A program made the position numbers and the translations under genes. From the NCBI RefSeq assembly GCF_024746815.1, contig NZ_CP080525.1:1-64000 (forward strand): DNA of 64,000 bases. Direction: 5' to 3'. Below are positions 54,646 to 64,000 of this stretch, in pieces. Position 1 is the stretch's first letter; each line of letters begins with the position of its first letter. Source of the DNA: Mesorhizobium sp. AR07 (GTDB lineage Bacteria > Pseudomonadota > Alphaproteobacteria > Rhizobiales > Rhizobiaceae). Below the pieces are notes generated by a model. It was not told the DNA's origin and did no database searches. It was given only the letters and a program-made list of their open reading frames with translations.

Positions 54646-55392
54646 CTATTCCGGCTGACGATAGGTCACGAATCGATTGTGCTTGGCCTGGAAGATCAGT
54701 CCGGTCTCTTTCAGGTCCGGGCTGGCCAGCGGCACGATGCGTTTGGCGATTTCCGAAGGATGTGGCAGCGCTTCCGGATCCTCGCCGGGCACCGCCTGGG
54801 CACGCATGGCGGTGCGGGTGGCGCCGGGGTCGGCGGCGTTGACGCGCAGCGGCAGGCTTTGCGTTTCATGCGCCCACGAGCGCATCATCGTCTCGACCGC
54901 CGCCTTGGAGGCCGCGTAGGGCGCCCAGAAGGCACGCGCCGAGTGTGCTGCGTTGGAGGACAGCACAATGGCGCGGCCGGCGTCGGAGAGCCGCAGCAGC
55001 GGGTCGACCGAGCGGATCAGCCGCCAGGTCGAGGTGACGTTTATGGTCATCACCTTCTCGAAGGTCTTGGCCTCGACATGGCCGATCGGCGAGATGACGC
55101 CGAGCACGCCGGCATTGGCGACGAGAATGTCGAGCTTGCCCCAGCGCTCATGGATGGCGCCGCCCAACCGGTCGATGCCGGCCATGTCGGCGAGATCGAG
55201 CGGCACCAGCGTCGCCTGGCCACCGGCCGCCTTGATCTGGTCGTCGAGTTCCTCAAGGCCGCCGACGGTGCGCGCTACAGCGATGACATGCGCGCCGGCG
55301 GCGGCAAGCTCCTTGGCGATGAAATAGCCGATGCCGCGCGAGGCGCCGGTGACAACCGCGACGCGGCCGGCAAGGTCGAGGGCAGGGGTCAC
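54646..55392 (-). CDS. Short-chain dehydrogenase/reductase
   Basis: 248-residue NAD(P)-dependent oxidoreductase of the classical SDR type. Cofactor loop VTGASRGIGYFIAKE, VANAGVLG, catalytic Ser in VLSSNAAHSA and YAASKAAVE (Tyr-xxx-Lys). Substrate unknown. It lies downstream of purF on the same strand, but 359 bases away with a palindromic element between, so it is probably a separate unit. Confidence 0.92.
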   Translation of the reverse strand: MTPALDLAGRVAVVTGASRGIGYFIAKELAAAGAHVIAVARTVGGLEELDDQIKAAGGQATLVPLDLADMAGIDRLGGAIHERWGKLDILVANAGVLGVISPIGHVEAKTFEKVMTINVTSTWRLIRSVDPLLRLSDAGRAIVLSSNAAHSARAFWAPYAASKAAVETMMRSWAHETQSLPLRVNAADPGATRTAMRAQAVPGEDPEALPHPSEIAKRIVPLASPDLKETGLIFQAKHNRFVTYRQPE

Positions 55393-55489
55393 CGGGATAC
55401 TCCGAAAGCTAGCGTTCTATGTCGCTCTTGCCGAGTTCGGCCCCCGCTCTTCAGCCCCTGCCATTGGCGAAAGCTGAGATGGGGGCGCA

Positions 55490-55676
55490 ATCTCCCCCCT
55501 TGCGGGGGAGATGTCCGGCAGGACAGAGGGGGGTGGGAAGGATCGCCGCCTCGCAACTCAATGGAGAATTCAGCAGGCAAGGGTCTAAAGGCGTGCTTTT
55601 GATTGATTGACAGGCCGGAGGGACAGCACCCCCCTCTGCCCTGCCGGGCATCTCCCCCGCAAGGGGGGAGATCGGC
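55490..55676. repeat. Long inverted-repeat element, copy 9 (inside-out orientation)
   Basis: The two half-elements are CTCCCCCCTTGCGGGGGAG..GACAGAGGGGGG (left) and CCCCCCTCTGCCC..CTCCCCCGCAAGGGGGGAG (right). Their order is the reverse of copies 2, 3 and 10: the CCCCCCTCTG ends face inward instead of outward, enclosing about 90 different bases. Confidence 0.85.
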
Positions 55677-55751
55677 TGCTTCGAGGCTGGCGCGCCAAAG
55701 CGAACGCGACGAAATTTGCAAATCGGCGAAGTTCACAGTTGCCGCAAGAGC

Positions 55752-57245
55752 CTACGACCCGCTCGTCGCCAGCAGCGACAGCGTGCGCACATTGTCGTGG
55801 CCTTCGAAGTCGAGCAGGCGGGTCGGGTACTGGCCGGTGAAGCAGGCGTCGCAGAATTGCGGCTGGTCGTTGTCGCGGCTGGCCTCGCCGACGGCGCGAT
55901 AAAGGCCGTCGATGGTGAGGAAGCCGAGCGAATCGACCCGGATGAATTCGGCCATTTCCTCCACCGACATGCGCGATGCCAGAAGCTTCGATTTTTCCGG
56001 CGTGTCGACGCCATAGAAGCAGGAGGCGCGCGTCGGCGGCGAAGCGATGCGCATGTGCACTTCCCTGGCGCCGGCGTCGCGCACCATCTGCACGATCTTC
56101 TGGCTGGTGGTGCCGCGCACGATGCTGTCGTCGACCAGCACCACGCGCTTGCCCTCGATCATGCGGCGGTTGGCGTTGTGCTTCAGCTTGACGCCCATGT
56201 GGCGGATCGAATCGCCGGGCTGGATGAAGGTGCGGCCGACATAGTGGTTGCGGATGATGCCGAGCTCGAAGGGAATGCCGGCGGCCTGTGAAAAGCCGAT
56301 CGCCGCCGGGGTGCCCGAATCCGGCACCGGCACGACGATGTCGGCCTCGACGGGGCTTTCCTGCGCCAGTTCGGCGCCGATGCGCTTGCGCACTTCGTAG
56401 ACATTGCGGCCTTCGACCGACGAATCCGGCCGCGCGAAATAGACATATTCGAAAATGCAGAAGCGGGTCTTCTGCGGCTCGAACGGAAACAGGCTCTCGA
56501 TGCCCTTGGCGGTGACGACGACCATCTCGCCGGGCTTCAGGTCGCGCACGAAACGCGCGCCGATGATGTCGAGCGCGCAGGTTTCGGAAGCCAGGATCCA
56601 GGCGCCGTCGAGATCGCCGAGCACCAGCGGGCGAATGCCGAGCGGGTCGCGGCAGCCGATCATCTTCTTGGATGTCATCGCAACCAGCGAGAAGGCGCCC
56701 TCGACCTGGCGCACCGCGTCGATGAAACGCGAGTTCAAATCGCGCTCCTTGCTGGTGGCGACGAGGTGCAGAAGCGTCTCGGTATCGGAGGTGGAGGAGA
56801 AGATCGCGCCCTGTTTCTGCAGCGCGCGCTGCACGGTCATGGCGTTGGTCAGGTTGCCGTTGTGGGCGACGGCGAAGCCACCATCGGCCAGTTCGGCGAA
56901 GAACGGCTGGATGTTGCGCATGCCGGCGCCGCCCGTCGTGGCGTAGCGCGTATGGCCTATGGCGCGGTTGCCTTGCAGGCTGTCGATGACGCGCTGCTTG
57001 GTGAAGGTGTCGCCGATCAGGCCGATATGGCGTTCGACATGGAACTGCGTGCCGTCATAGGAAACGATGCCGGCCGCTTCCTGGCCGCGATGCTGCAGCG
57101 CATGCAAGCCCAGTGTGACGATGGCTGCCGCATCCTGCCGGCCGAAAATGCCGAACACGCCGCATTCATCGTGGAAATGGTCGTCGGCCTCGGCGGAAAG
57201 CACGTCGTCTGCGTCTGCCATCTTAAGCTCCGCTAAAATCGCCAT
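55752..57245 (-). CDS. purF: Amidophosphoribosyltransferase
   Basis: First committed step of purine synthesis: transfers ammonia from glutamine to PRPP. 497 residues. A propeptide of about 27 residues precedes the N-terminal nucleophile cysteine in CGVFGIFG; the PRPP loop is VVLVDDSIVRGTTSQ. Cysteines in TRFCIFEY, RASCFYG and FCDACFTGQYP fit the Bacillus-type enzyme with a propeptide and [4Fe-4S] cluster. It lies downstream of cvpA as in many bacteria. Confidence 0.96.
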   Translation of the reverse strand: MAILAELKMADADDVLSAEADDHFHDECGVFGIFGRQDAAAIVTLGLHALQHRGQEAAGIVSYDGTQFHVERHIGLIGDTFTKQRVIDSLQGNRAIGHTRYATTGGAGMRNIQPFFAELADGGFAVAHNGNLTNAMTVQRALQKQGAIFSSTSDTETLLHLVATSKERDLNSRFIDAVRQVEGAFSLVAMTSKKMIGCRDPLGIRPLVLGDLDGAWILASETCALDIIGARFVRDLKPGEMVVVTAKGIESLFPFEPQKTRFCIFEYVYFARPDSSVEGRNVYEVRKRIGAELAQESPVEADIVVPVPDSGTPAAIGFSQAAGIPFELGIIRNHYVGRTFIQPGDSIRHMGVKLKHNANRRMIEGKRVVLVDDSIVRGTTSQKIVQMVRDAGAREVHMRIASPPTRASCFYGVDTPEKSKLLASRMSVEEMAEFIRVDSLGFLTIDGLYRAVGEASRDNDQPQFCDACFTGQYPTRLLDFEGHDNVRTLSLLATSGS

Positions 57246-57324
57246 ATAATGCGGGTTCGCGTCGAAAGCAACGCGTGCCGTGAGCCGTTCACACCATCGT
57301 CAGTTCCCAGCGCCTATTCCGGCG

Positions 57325-57996
57325 TCAGTTCGCCGGTGCTGCCGGTGCTGGATTGGCCGGGGCGTTGTCGGCCGGCGGCGGTGCGGCTTCATTGTCGTCG
57401 GGAGCGGGCGTGTTGGCATCGTCGCCGCCTGCTGGAGCATCCGCCGCCGGTGCATCGGGAGCCGCGGGCGTCCCAGTCGCCGGCTGATTCGGATTGAGCT
57501 TCTTGAGGATGGCGTTTTCCGAATCCTTGGGCAGCAGGCTTTCAAGCTTGGCGCCGATCTGCTCCAGCAACGGCCGCGACTTGGCATCCATGACCCAGGC
57601 CGGTGCCTTGGCGCCGGCCAACCAGTTGAAGAACAGCAGCGCGACGGCAACGACCAGAATGCCGCGCGCGGCGCCGTACAGGAAGCCCAGCGTGCGGTCG
57701 AGCGCGCCGATCCTGGAATCGATGATCCAGTCGGCAAGCTTCATGGTGATGACCGAGACGACGATCAGCGCGATGACGAAGACGACGCCGGCGGACGCCG
57801 CCATGGCGATCTTTTCATTCTCGATGTAGGGCTTGAGGTAAGGCAGGACCGGCTTGTAGAAGAAGAACGCCGCCGCTGCGGCTGCTGCCCAGGAGACGAC
57901 GGACAGGATCTCGCGCGAGAAGCCGCGAACCATGGCGAGCATCGCCGAGACCAGGGTGAAGCCGACGAGAATTCCGTCAAGCAGCGTAATCGGCAT
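57325..57996 (-). CDS. cvpA: CvpA-family membrane protein
   Basis: Inner-membrane protein of the CvpA (colicin V production) family, 223 residues. Four hydrophobic helices fill about residues 1-130 (PITLLDGILVGFTLVSAMLAMVRGFSREILSVVSWAAAAAAAFFFYKPVL), followed by a hydrophilic Ala/Pro-rich tail. The family is widely linked to purF operons and envelope stress, but its activity is unclear. Sits between radA and purF on the same strand, 79 bases before purF. Confidence 0.92.
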   Translation of the reverse strand: MPITLLDGILVGFTLVSAMLAMVRGFSREILSVVSWAAAAAAAFFFYKPVLPYLKPYIENEKIAMAASAGVVFVIALIVVSVITMKLADWIIDSRIGALDRTLGFLYGAARGILVVAVALLFFNWLAGAKAPAWVMDAKSRPLLEQIGAKLESLLPKDSENAILKKLNPNQPATGTPAAPDAPAADAPAGGDDANTPAPDDNEAAPPPADNAPANPAPAAPAN

Positions 57997-58033
57997 GTCT
58001 TTCGCCCCACTCCATGAGCCGCATTATAGCGCG

Positions 58034-58081
58034 GAGCATCGGGTTTTCCCAAAACCGGTTCCCACTTTTGGGTCCGATGCT

Positions 58082-58082
<1 letters not shown>
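58034..58082. repeat. RIME-like palindrome, copy 5
   Basis: GAGCATCGG...CCGATGCTC with inner CCAAAACCGGTT...ACTTTTGGG, the reverse-complement orientation of the AAAAGTG...CGGTTTT core. Lies between radA and cvpA and touches the radA stop codon. Confidence 0.78.
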
Positions 58083-59485
<1,403 letters not shown>

Positions 59486-59527
59486 GCTCTTACCGTCTCG
59501 CCTGCTGGCAAGCGCAGTGATCCTTCG

Positions 59528-59688
59528 CGCCCCCCTCTGTCCTGCCGGACATCTCCCCCACGAGGGGGGAGATCGGACGGCGCGTCGGGTATCGCCAATT
59601 TTCAAGGTTGCAGGAAAGAGCGCCGGCATGAGCGACAGCCAATCTCCCCCCAAGTGGGGGAGATGTCCGGCAGGACAGAGGGGGGCGC
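59528..59688. repeat. Long inverted-repeat element, copy 10
   Basis: Arms CGCCCCCCTCTGTCCTGCC and GGCAGGACAGAGGGGGGCG, inner stems CTCCCCCACGAGGGGGGAG and CTCCCCCCAAGTGGGGGAG, centre ATCGCCAATTTTCAAGGTTGCAG resembling that of copies 2 and 3. Lies upstream of radA. Confidence 0.9.
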
Positions 59689-59737
59689 CGTAGAACGCCA
59701 TGATCCCGCATCTTGGTTGCGACGCCGATCAAAAAGC

Positions 59738-61228
59738 TCACTCGAACCTTTCCGGCAGGTGATGTTCCTCGGCAAGGTCGGAGAAACGGGTGAACTCGCC
59801 CTGGAAGGCAAGGCTGACAGTGCCGGTCGGTCCATGGCGCTGCTTGGCGATGATCACTTCGGCCTTGCCCTGGACTTCGACCATCTTCGTTTCCCAGGCG
59901 AGATGCTCGGGCGTGCCTTTCTCCGGCTCCTTGTTCTTAATGTAATATTCCTCGCGGTACACAAACAGCACCACGTCGGCGTCCTGCTCGATCGAACCCG
60001 ATTCGCGCAAGTCGGACAGCTGCGGATGTTTGTCGTCGCGGCTTTCGACCTGACGCGAGAGCTGTGACAGCGCGATGATCGGCACGCCGAGTTCCTTGCC
60101 GAGCGCCTTCAGTCCGGTGGTGATCTCGGTGATTTCCTGGACGCGGTTCTGCGACGCCTTGGCGGACGAACCCTGCATGAGCTGGATATAGTCGATGACC
60201 ATCAGATCCAGTCCGCGCTGGCGCTTAAGGCGGCGGGCGCGGGCGGCGAGCTGGGCAATCGAAATACCACCCGTCTGGTCGATGTAGAGCGGGCGCTTGT
60301 GGTTCTCCTGCGTGTAGGCGACAAGCTTGCCGAAATCGGCTTCCGTCAGGTCGCCGCGCCTGATTTTCGACGATGGAATTTCGGTCTGCTCGGAGATGAT
60401 GCGGGTGGCCAGCTGCTCCGACGACATTTCGAGCGAGAAGAAGCCGACGACGCCGCCATTGGCCGCCTTGACCGAGCCGTCGGCCTGCTGGGCAGGCTCG
60501 TAGGCGGCAGCGATGTTATAGGCGATGTTGGTGGCCAGCGACGTCTTGCCCATGCCTGGACGACCAGCGATGATGATCAAATCCGATGGCTGCAGGCCGC
60601 CCATGCGGTGGTCGAGATCGCGCAGGCCGGTGGCGATGCCGGACAGGTGGCCATCGCGCATATAGGCGGCACTGGCCATGTCGACGGCGTTCTTCAACGC
60701 ATCTGAAAAACTTTCGAAACCGCCGTCGTAGCGGCCGTTTTCGGCCAGCTCGAACAGCCGCCGCTCGGCATCCTCGATCTGTTCGGTGGGCGCCATGTCG
60801 ACCGGCGCGTCATAGGCGATGTTGACCATGTCCTCGCCGACGGTGATCAGCGCGCGGCGCGTCGCAAGGTCATAGATGGCGCGGCCATAGTCGGTGGCGT
60901 TGACGACGGTGACGGCTTCCACCGCCAGCCGCACGACATATTGCGCCATCGTCATGTCGCCGACCTTCTCGTCGGCCGGCAGGAAGGTTTTCAGCGTGAT
61001 CGGCGTCGCCACCTTGCCCATGCGGATGAACTCGGACGCCACCTCATAGATTTTGCGATGCAGCGGCTCGTAGAAATGGCTGGCTTTCAGGAAGTCCGAG
61101 ACGCGGTAGAAGGCGTCGTTGTTGACGAGGATGGCGCCGAGCAGCGCCTGCTCCGCCTCTATGTTGTTTGGCGCTTCGCGATAAAGCGGTGTTTCCGCGA
61201 CGCCGAATTTTCGCGCTGCCTCTGCCAT
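59738..61228 (-). CDS. dnaB: Replicative DNA helicase DnaB
   Basis: Hexameric helicase that unwinds DNA at the replication fork; loaded at oriC and binds primase. 496 residues: N-terminal helical domain ([24 protein letters not shown]), linker, and RecA-like C-terminal domain with Walker [14 protein letters not shown], Walker [13 protein letters not shown] and DnaB motifs [34 protein letters not shown]. Full length with no intein. A 220-base gap precedes it (61229-61448) with no gene seen. Confidence 0.97.
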   Translation of the reverse strand: MAEAARKFGVAETPLYREAPNNIEAEQALLGAILVNNDAFYRVSDFLKASHFYEPLHRKIYEVASEFIRMGKVATPITLKTFLPADEKVGDMTMAQYVVRLAVEAVTVVNATDYGRAIYDLATRRALITVGEDMVNIAYDAPVDMAPTEQIEDAERRLFELAENGRYDGGFESFSDALKNAVDMASAAYMRDGHLSGIATGLRDLDHRMGGLQPSDLIIIAGRPGMGKTSLATNIAYNIAAAYEPAQQADGSVKAANGGVVGFFSLEMSSEQLATRIISEQTEIPSSKIRRGDLTEADFGKLVAYTQENHKRPLYIDQTGGISIAQLAARARRLKRQRGLDLMVIDYIQLMQGSSAKASQNRVQEITEITTGLKALGKELGVPIIALSQLSRQVESRDDKHPQLSDLRESGSIEQDADVVLFVYREEYYIKNKEPEKGTPEHLAWETKMVEVQGKAEVIIAKQRHGPTGTVSLAFQGEFTRFSDLAEEHHLPERFE

Positions 61229-61448
61229 GATATCCCCGATCTTGATCCCGACCCGTCGCTAGCAGAGGCGATTGATCGGGCATAAGTAAACTTTGACTTA
61301 TCCCGCTTGTGCACACGATTCACAGCGTCGAAAAAATAACTGCCTGGCTGGGTGCGAAATTCGATTGACGAATCGAGCATCGACGATACCGCCAGGAAAA
61401 GAACGAAACAAGAAAATAGAGGACGTCTGTCGGGCAAAAGTGGTTGGG

Positions 61449-62678
61449 TTAGAGCTGACCGAGGCGCGCCTCGATGAACCGGCGCTCCGCCGGTTGCCGC
61501 GTCAGTTCAAGCGCCCGCCGATAGGAGGTTTTTGCCGCATAGGCCAGGCCAAGCCGGCGCTGCATGTCGGCGCGCGCGGCGTGCGCCAGGTGGTAGCCGT
61601 CCAACCCGCCTTGTCCCATGACCGTCTCTATTGCCGCCAGCCCGGCCTGCGGTCCGTCGCGCATGCCTATGGAAACGGCGCGGTTCAGTGCCACAACCGG
61701 CGAGGGGTCGACGCGGCCGAGCACATCATAAAGCGCGACGATCTGCGCCCAGTCGGTCTCGGCCGTGCCTGCCGCCTCGGCGTGAACGGACGCAATCGCC
61801 GCTTGCAGGATATAAGGTCCGATGCGGCGCGAGGCGATCGCCTGGCCGATCAGGCCATCGGCTTCGGCGATCAGCGCACGGTCCCACAGCGCGCGGTCCT
61901 GGTCCTCCAGCAGAACAAGGTCGCCGGCAGCGTCGACCCGCGTCGCGCGCCGTGCCTCGTGCAGCAGCATCAGCGCCAGCAGGCCCTGCGCCTCGGGCTG
62001 GTCGAGCAGTTCAACCATCAGCCGGCCGAGCCGGATCGCCTCGGTGCACAGGTCGGCCCGCGTCAGGCTTGGTCCCTGGGTTGCCGCGTAACCCTCGTTG
62101 AAGATCAGATAGATCACCTGCAGCGCACTCTCGAGGCGCGCCGGCAGTTCGCTTCGGTCGGGCACTTCGTACGGAATGGCCTCGTCGCGGATCTTCGCCT
62201 TGGCTCGCACGATGCGTTGCGCGATGGTCGGCGCCGGCATCAGATAGGCGCGGGCGATCTCTTCGGTGGTCAAGCCACCCACTTCGCGCAAGGTCAGAGC
62301 GATGCGCGCATCCGGCGCCAGCGCCGGATGGCAGCAGACGAAAATGAGCCGCAATTCATCGTCCTGGATGTCTTCGGGCATGGCCGGCTCCGGGATCGGC
62401 TCGGCCAGAGCCGTGAGCTCAGGCAAGGCGCCGGTCAGCCGCGCTTCGCGGCGCCAGCGGTCGATGGTCCTGAAGCGGCCGGCCGAGACCAGCCAGGAAT
62501 AGGGATTGGCTGGCACCCCCTGGCGTGGCCATTGTTCGGCGGCTGCGGCGAAGGCCTCATGCAAGGCCTCCTCCGCCGCGTCGAAACCGCCGAGCAGGCG
62601 GATCAGCGTCGCCAGCACACGCCGCGCCTCAGTGCGGTAAACCGCCTCCAGGGCGTCGTGCGGGCCGGCGGTGCTCAC
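61449..62678 (-). CDS. ECF sigma factor with C-terminal TPR-like domain (ECF42 type)
   Basis: 409-residue sigma factor, more than twice the usual ECF length. Regions 2 and 4 occupy the first about 180 residues (YRTEARRVLATLIRLLGGFDAAEEALHEAF...PYSWLVSAGRFRTIDRWRR; REVGGLTTEEIARAYLMPAPTIAQRIVRAKAKIRD), and the rest is a helical repeat domain. No anti-sigma factor gene is adjacent; in this group the C-terminal domain is thought to regulate activity. GTG start overlapping the DGPF gene by four bases, the standard ECF42 pairing. Confidence 0.9.
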   Translation of the reverse strand: MSTAGPHDALEAVYRTEARRVLATLIRLLGGFDAAEEALHEAFAAAAEQWPRQGVPANPYSWLVSAGRFRTIDRWRREARLTGALPELTALAEPIPEPAMPEDIQDDELRLIFVCCHPALAPDARIALTLREVGGLTTEEIARAYLMPAPTIAQRIVRAKAKIRDEAIPYEVPDRSELPARLESALQVIYLIFNEGYAATQGPSLTRADLCTEAIRLGRLMVELLDQPEAQGLLALMLLHEARRATRVDAAGDLVLLEDQDRALWDRALIAEADGLIGQAIASRRIGPYILQAAIASVHAEAAGTAETDWAQIVALYDVLGRVDPSPVVALNRAVSIGMRDGPQAGLAAIETVMGQGGLDGYHLAHAARADMQRRLGLAYAAKTSYRRALELTRQPAERRFIEARLGQL

Positions 62679-63040
62679 AGAACCGGCGGCGGCTGGCTGA
62701 AATCGACGACCGGGCGGACTTCGACAAAGCCGATCGTTGCCAGCGGATGGCCGCTCGCCACCCGCACCGCTTCGTTGAGATCGCGGGCTTCGATGACGAT
62801 GATGCCGCCTAGGATTTCCTTGGTCTCCATGAACGGGCCGTCGACAGACGACATCTTGCCGTCGCGGACCTGCACGGTCATCGCCTCTTCGGGCAGCACC
62901 AGGGCCTCGGCGGTAACGAAATGGCCGCTGGCCTTGAGAACCTCGTCATATCCGGCGCATTCGGCAAGTGCTGCATTGGCCTCAGGGCTGCCGCCGAACA
63001 GCGTCTTGGGGTGATAGTAGATGAGACAGGCATAACGCAT
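62675..63040 (-). CDS. YCII-related (DGPF) protein
   Basis: 121-residue YCII-like ferredoxin-fold protein with the namesake DGPF in SSVDGPFMETKEILGGIIVIEARD and the N-terminus MRYACLIYYHPKTLF. Genes of this type accompany ECF42 sigma factors in many phyla and are considered sigma targets or partners; biochemical role unknown. The start at 63040 is preferred over the longer frame. Overlaps the sigma gene by four bases and follows the DUF1428 gene by 28 bases. Confidence 0.9.
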   Translation of the reverse strand: MRYACLIYYHPKTLFGGSPEANAALAECAGYDEVLKASGHFVTAEALVLPEEAMTVQVRDGKMSSVDGPFMETKEILGGIIVIEARDLNEAVRVASGHPLATIGFVEVRPVVDFSQPPPVL

Positions 63041-63068
63041 GGTGGGGTTCCTTATCTTGGTTCCTGGA

Positions 63069-63782
63069 TCAGGCGTCGAGGATCGGCGCGAAGCCGCCAT
63101 GCACCCGGCGCTGGTTGTCGTAGGGCATGATGTCGGCATACATGCGCGGATCGGCAATCACCTTTTTCCAGGCGTCGTCGCGCACCTGCTTCGACGGCCA
63201 TTCGATCCAGGCATAGACGACAGCCTCGTCGCCCGTCGCTTTGACGGCGCTTCGGTAATCGGTGACCTTGCCGTCGGCAACATCGTCGCCCCACGCTTCG
63301 ACGACGCGGGTTGCGCCATGTTCCTTGATCACCGCCGCCTGCTCTGCCGCCATGGCAAGGTAGGCCTGCTTGTTGGCGGCCGGCACTGGCACCAGCGAGC
63401 CATCGACATAGCCGGTCTTGCCACGCGTCCCCAGGTCGATGAACGGCGTGAAACCGCCGATGATCATGCGCTGGCCGTCAAAGGGCATGGACGCACCAAT
63501 CTCCGCCATGCGCGGATCGCTCATCATCGTCCGGTAGGCAGCGTCCGCCGCTGCCTTGTCGGCGTATTCGTGCCACGAAAAGGTGATGACTTCATCCGGT
63601 TTGGCCTTCACCGCACCCTTGAAGTCGGTGATCTTGCCGCCGGGCACGTCATCGCCCCATCCTTCGACCATGCGGGTGACGCCGAATTCCTTCAGCACCG
63701 ATGCCGCCTTGGCGACATGCCTGCGATAGGCTTCCTTGTTGGCGGCGGGCACCGCGGCGACGAATCCTGCGATATAGCTCAT
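63069..63782 (-). CDS. Tandem DUF1428 protein
   Basis: 237-residue protein made of two DUF1428 (YbaA-like) units: residues about 1-118 (MSYIAGFVAAVPAANKEAYRRHVAKAASVLKEFGVTRMVEGWGDDVPGGKITDFKGAVKAKPDEVITFSWHEY) and about 120-237 (GYVDGSLVPVPAANKQAYLAMAAEQAAVIKEHGATRVVEAWGDDVADGKVTDYRSAVKATGDEAVVYAWIEW). Most family members have one unit, so this looks like an internal duplication and fusion. Function unknown. Upstream member of the ECF42 operon. Confidence 0.9.
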   Translation of the reverse strand: MSYIAGFVAAVPAANKEAYRRHVAKAASVLKEFGVTRMVEGWGDDVPGGKITDFKGAVKAKPDEVITFSWHEYADKAAADAAYRTMMSDPRMAEIGASMPFDGQRMIIGGFTPFIDLGTRGKTGYVDGSLVPVPAANKQAYLAMAAEQAAVIKEHGATRVVEAWGDDVADGKVTDYRSAVKATGDEAVVYAWIEWPSKQVRDDAWKKVIADPRMYADIMPYDNQRRVHGGFAPILDA

Positions 63783-63870
63783 TGCGTTTCTCCTGCTGGC
63801 TGATGTCGTTTGACGTCTCGAAAGGTCCGAGAACGCCAATGGTCGAACAGCACAGCCCGGATTCGACATC

Positions 63871-63896
63871 GCTCCTGAATTTTGCTCCTGAATTTT
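63871..63896. repeat. 13-base perfect tandem duplication
   Basis: GCTCCTGAATTTT occurs twice head to tail in the gap upstream of the DUF1428 gene. Probably replication slippage. Confidence 0.9.
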
Positions 63897-63927
63897 TCTT
63901 GGGCGCGGCCGAAACGCCGCTGCCGGC

Positions 63928-64000
63928 CTATTCGGAAGCCAGCCTGTCGCCCCAGTCCAGTCGCCGGGCCAGCTTGAAATCAGCGCCGTCGCGCTTGGTG
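63928..64000 (-). CDS. C-terminal end of an unidentified gene (cut by window end)
   Basis: The minus-strand frame reads TKRDGADFKLARRLDWGDRLASE and a stop at 63928-63930. Composition looks like a real protein end, but 23 residues are too few to identify it. The rest lies beyond the window. Confidence 0.45.
   Translation of the reverse strand, partial: TKRDGADFKLARRLDWGDRLASE

Overview
This 64 kb window reads as a chromosomal segment of an alphaproteobacterium of the order Rhizobiales, most likely Mesorhizobium or a close relative. The reasons are the high G+C content, the rhizobial-type porin, the TIGR02301-type protein, the lepB-rnc-era block, the radA-cvpA-purF order, and two families of intergenic palindromes typical of rhizobial chromosomes. 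The genus is an inference. I see no rRNA, tRNA, CRISPR array, prophage or intact insertion sequence. About 90% of the window is coding.

Layout. 1-2.6 kb: lepB, rnc, era. 2.7-6.4 kb: a ModA-like protein without a signal peptide, then a BtuF/BtuC/BtuD-type ABC importer whose promoter region carries a strong match to a ModE operator (Mo-box); I read this as a molybdate or tungstate uptake locus. 7.1-12.6 kb: porin, recO, a hot-dog thioesterase and a large DUF2339 membrane protein. 12.6-14.4 kb: the wreck of a vapBC toxin-antitoxin pair, then an ECF sigma factor with its anti-sigma factor. 14.6-17.5 kb: an operon of a GNAT/C39-peptidase fusion, an RLAN-type ATP-grasp ligase and a DUF3303 protein. 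17.5-19.4 kb: a divergent LysR regulator and fatty acid desaturase. 19.4-24.6 kb: a PAS-GGDEF-EAL protein, an HD hydrolase, ygfZ and a divergent dihydroorotase. 24.7-28 kb: small exported and hypothetical proteins, a NUDIX hydrolase and a SRAP-family protein.

28-35 kb: cysS, a DUF559 nuclease-like gene, VOC and two GFA proteins, proline iminopeptidase and cimA. 35-40.4 kb: rarD, a GST, a ZntB/CorA-type transporter, a LOG-type protein and a LysM protein. 40.8-43.1 kb: an ArsR regulator with an Atm1-type ABC exporter. 43.2-48.9 kb: an antibiotic-biosynthesis-monooxygenase protein behind a MerR/SoxR-like promoter, an SMP-30 protein, psd-pssA and an acyltransferase-acyl-ACP ligase fusion. 49-55.4 kb: tautomerase/LysR pair, two EamA transporters, OsmC, two small exported or hypothetical proteins and an SDR. 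55.7-61.2 kb: purF, cvpA, radA, dnaB, all on the minus strand. 61.4-63.8 kb: an ECF42-type sigma factor with its DGPF (YCII) partner and a doubled DUF1428 protein.

Two repeat families mark the gaps: ten long inverted-repeat elements with CCCCCTTGTGGGG-like arms, and five shorter RIME-like mosaics with a shared AAAAGTG...CGGTTTT core. The most interesting loci are the Mo-box transporter with its cytosolic ModA-like partner, the GNAT-C39/RLAN ATP-grasp operon, and the ArsR-Atm1 operon whose inverted repeat covers its own start codon.
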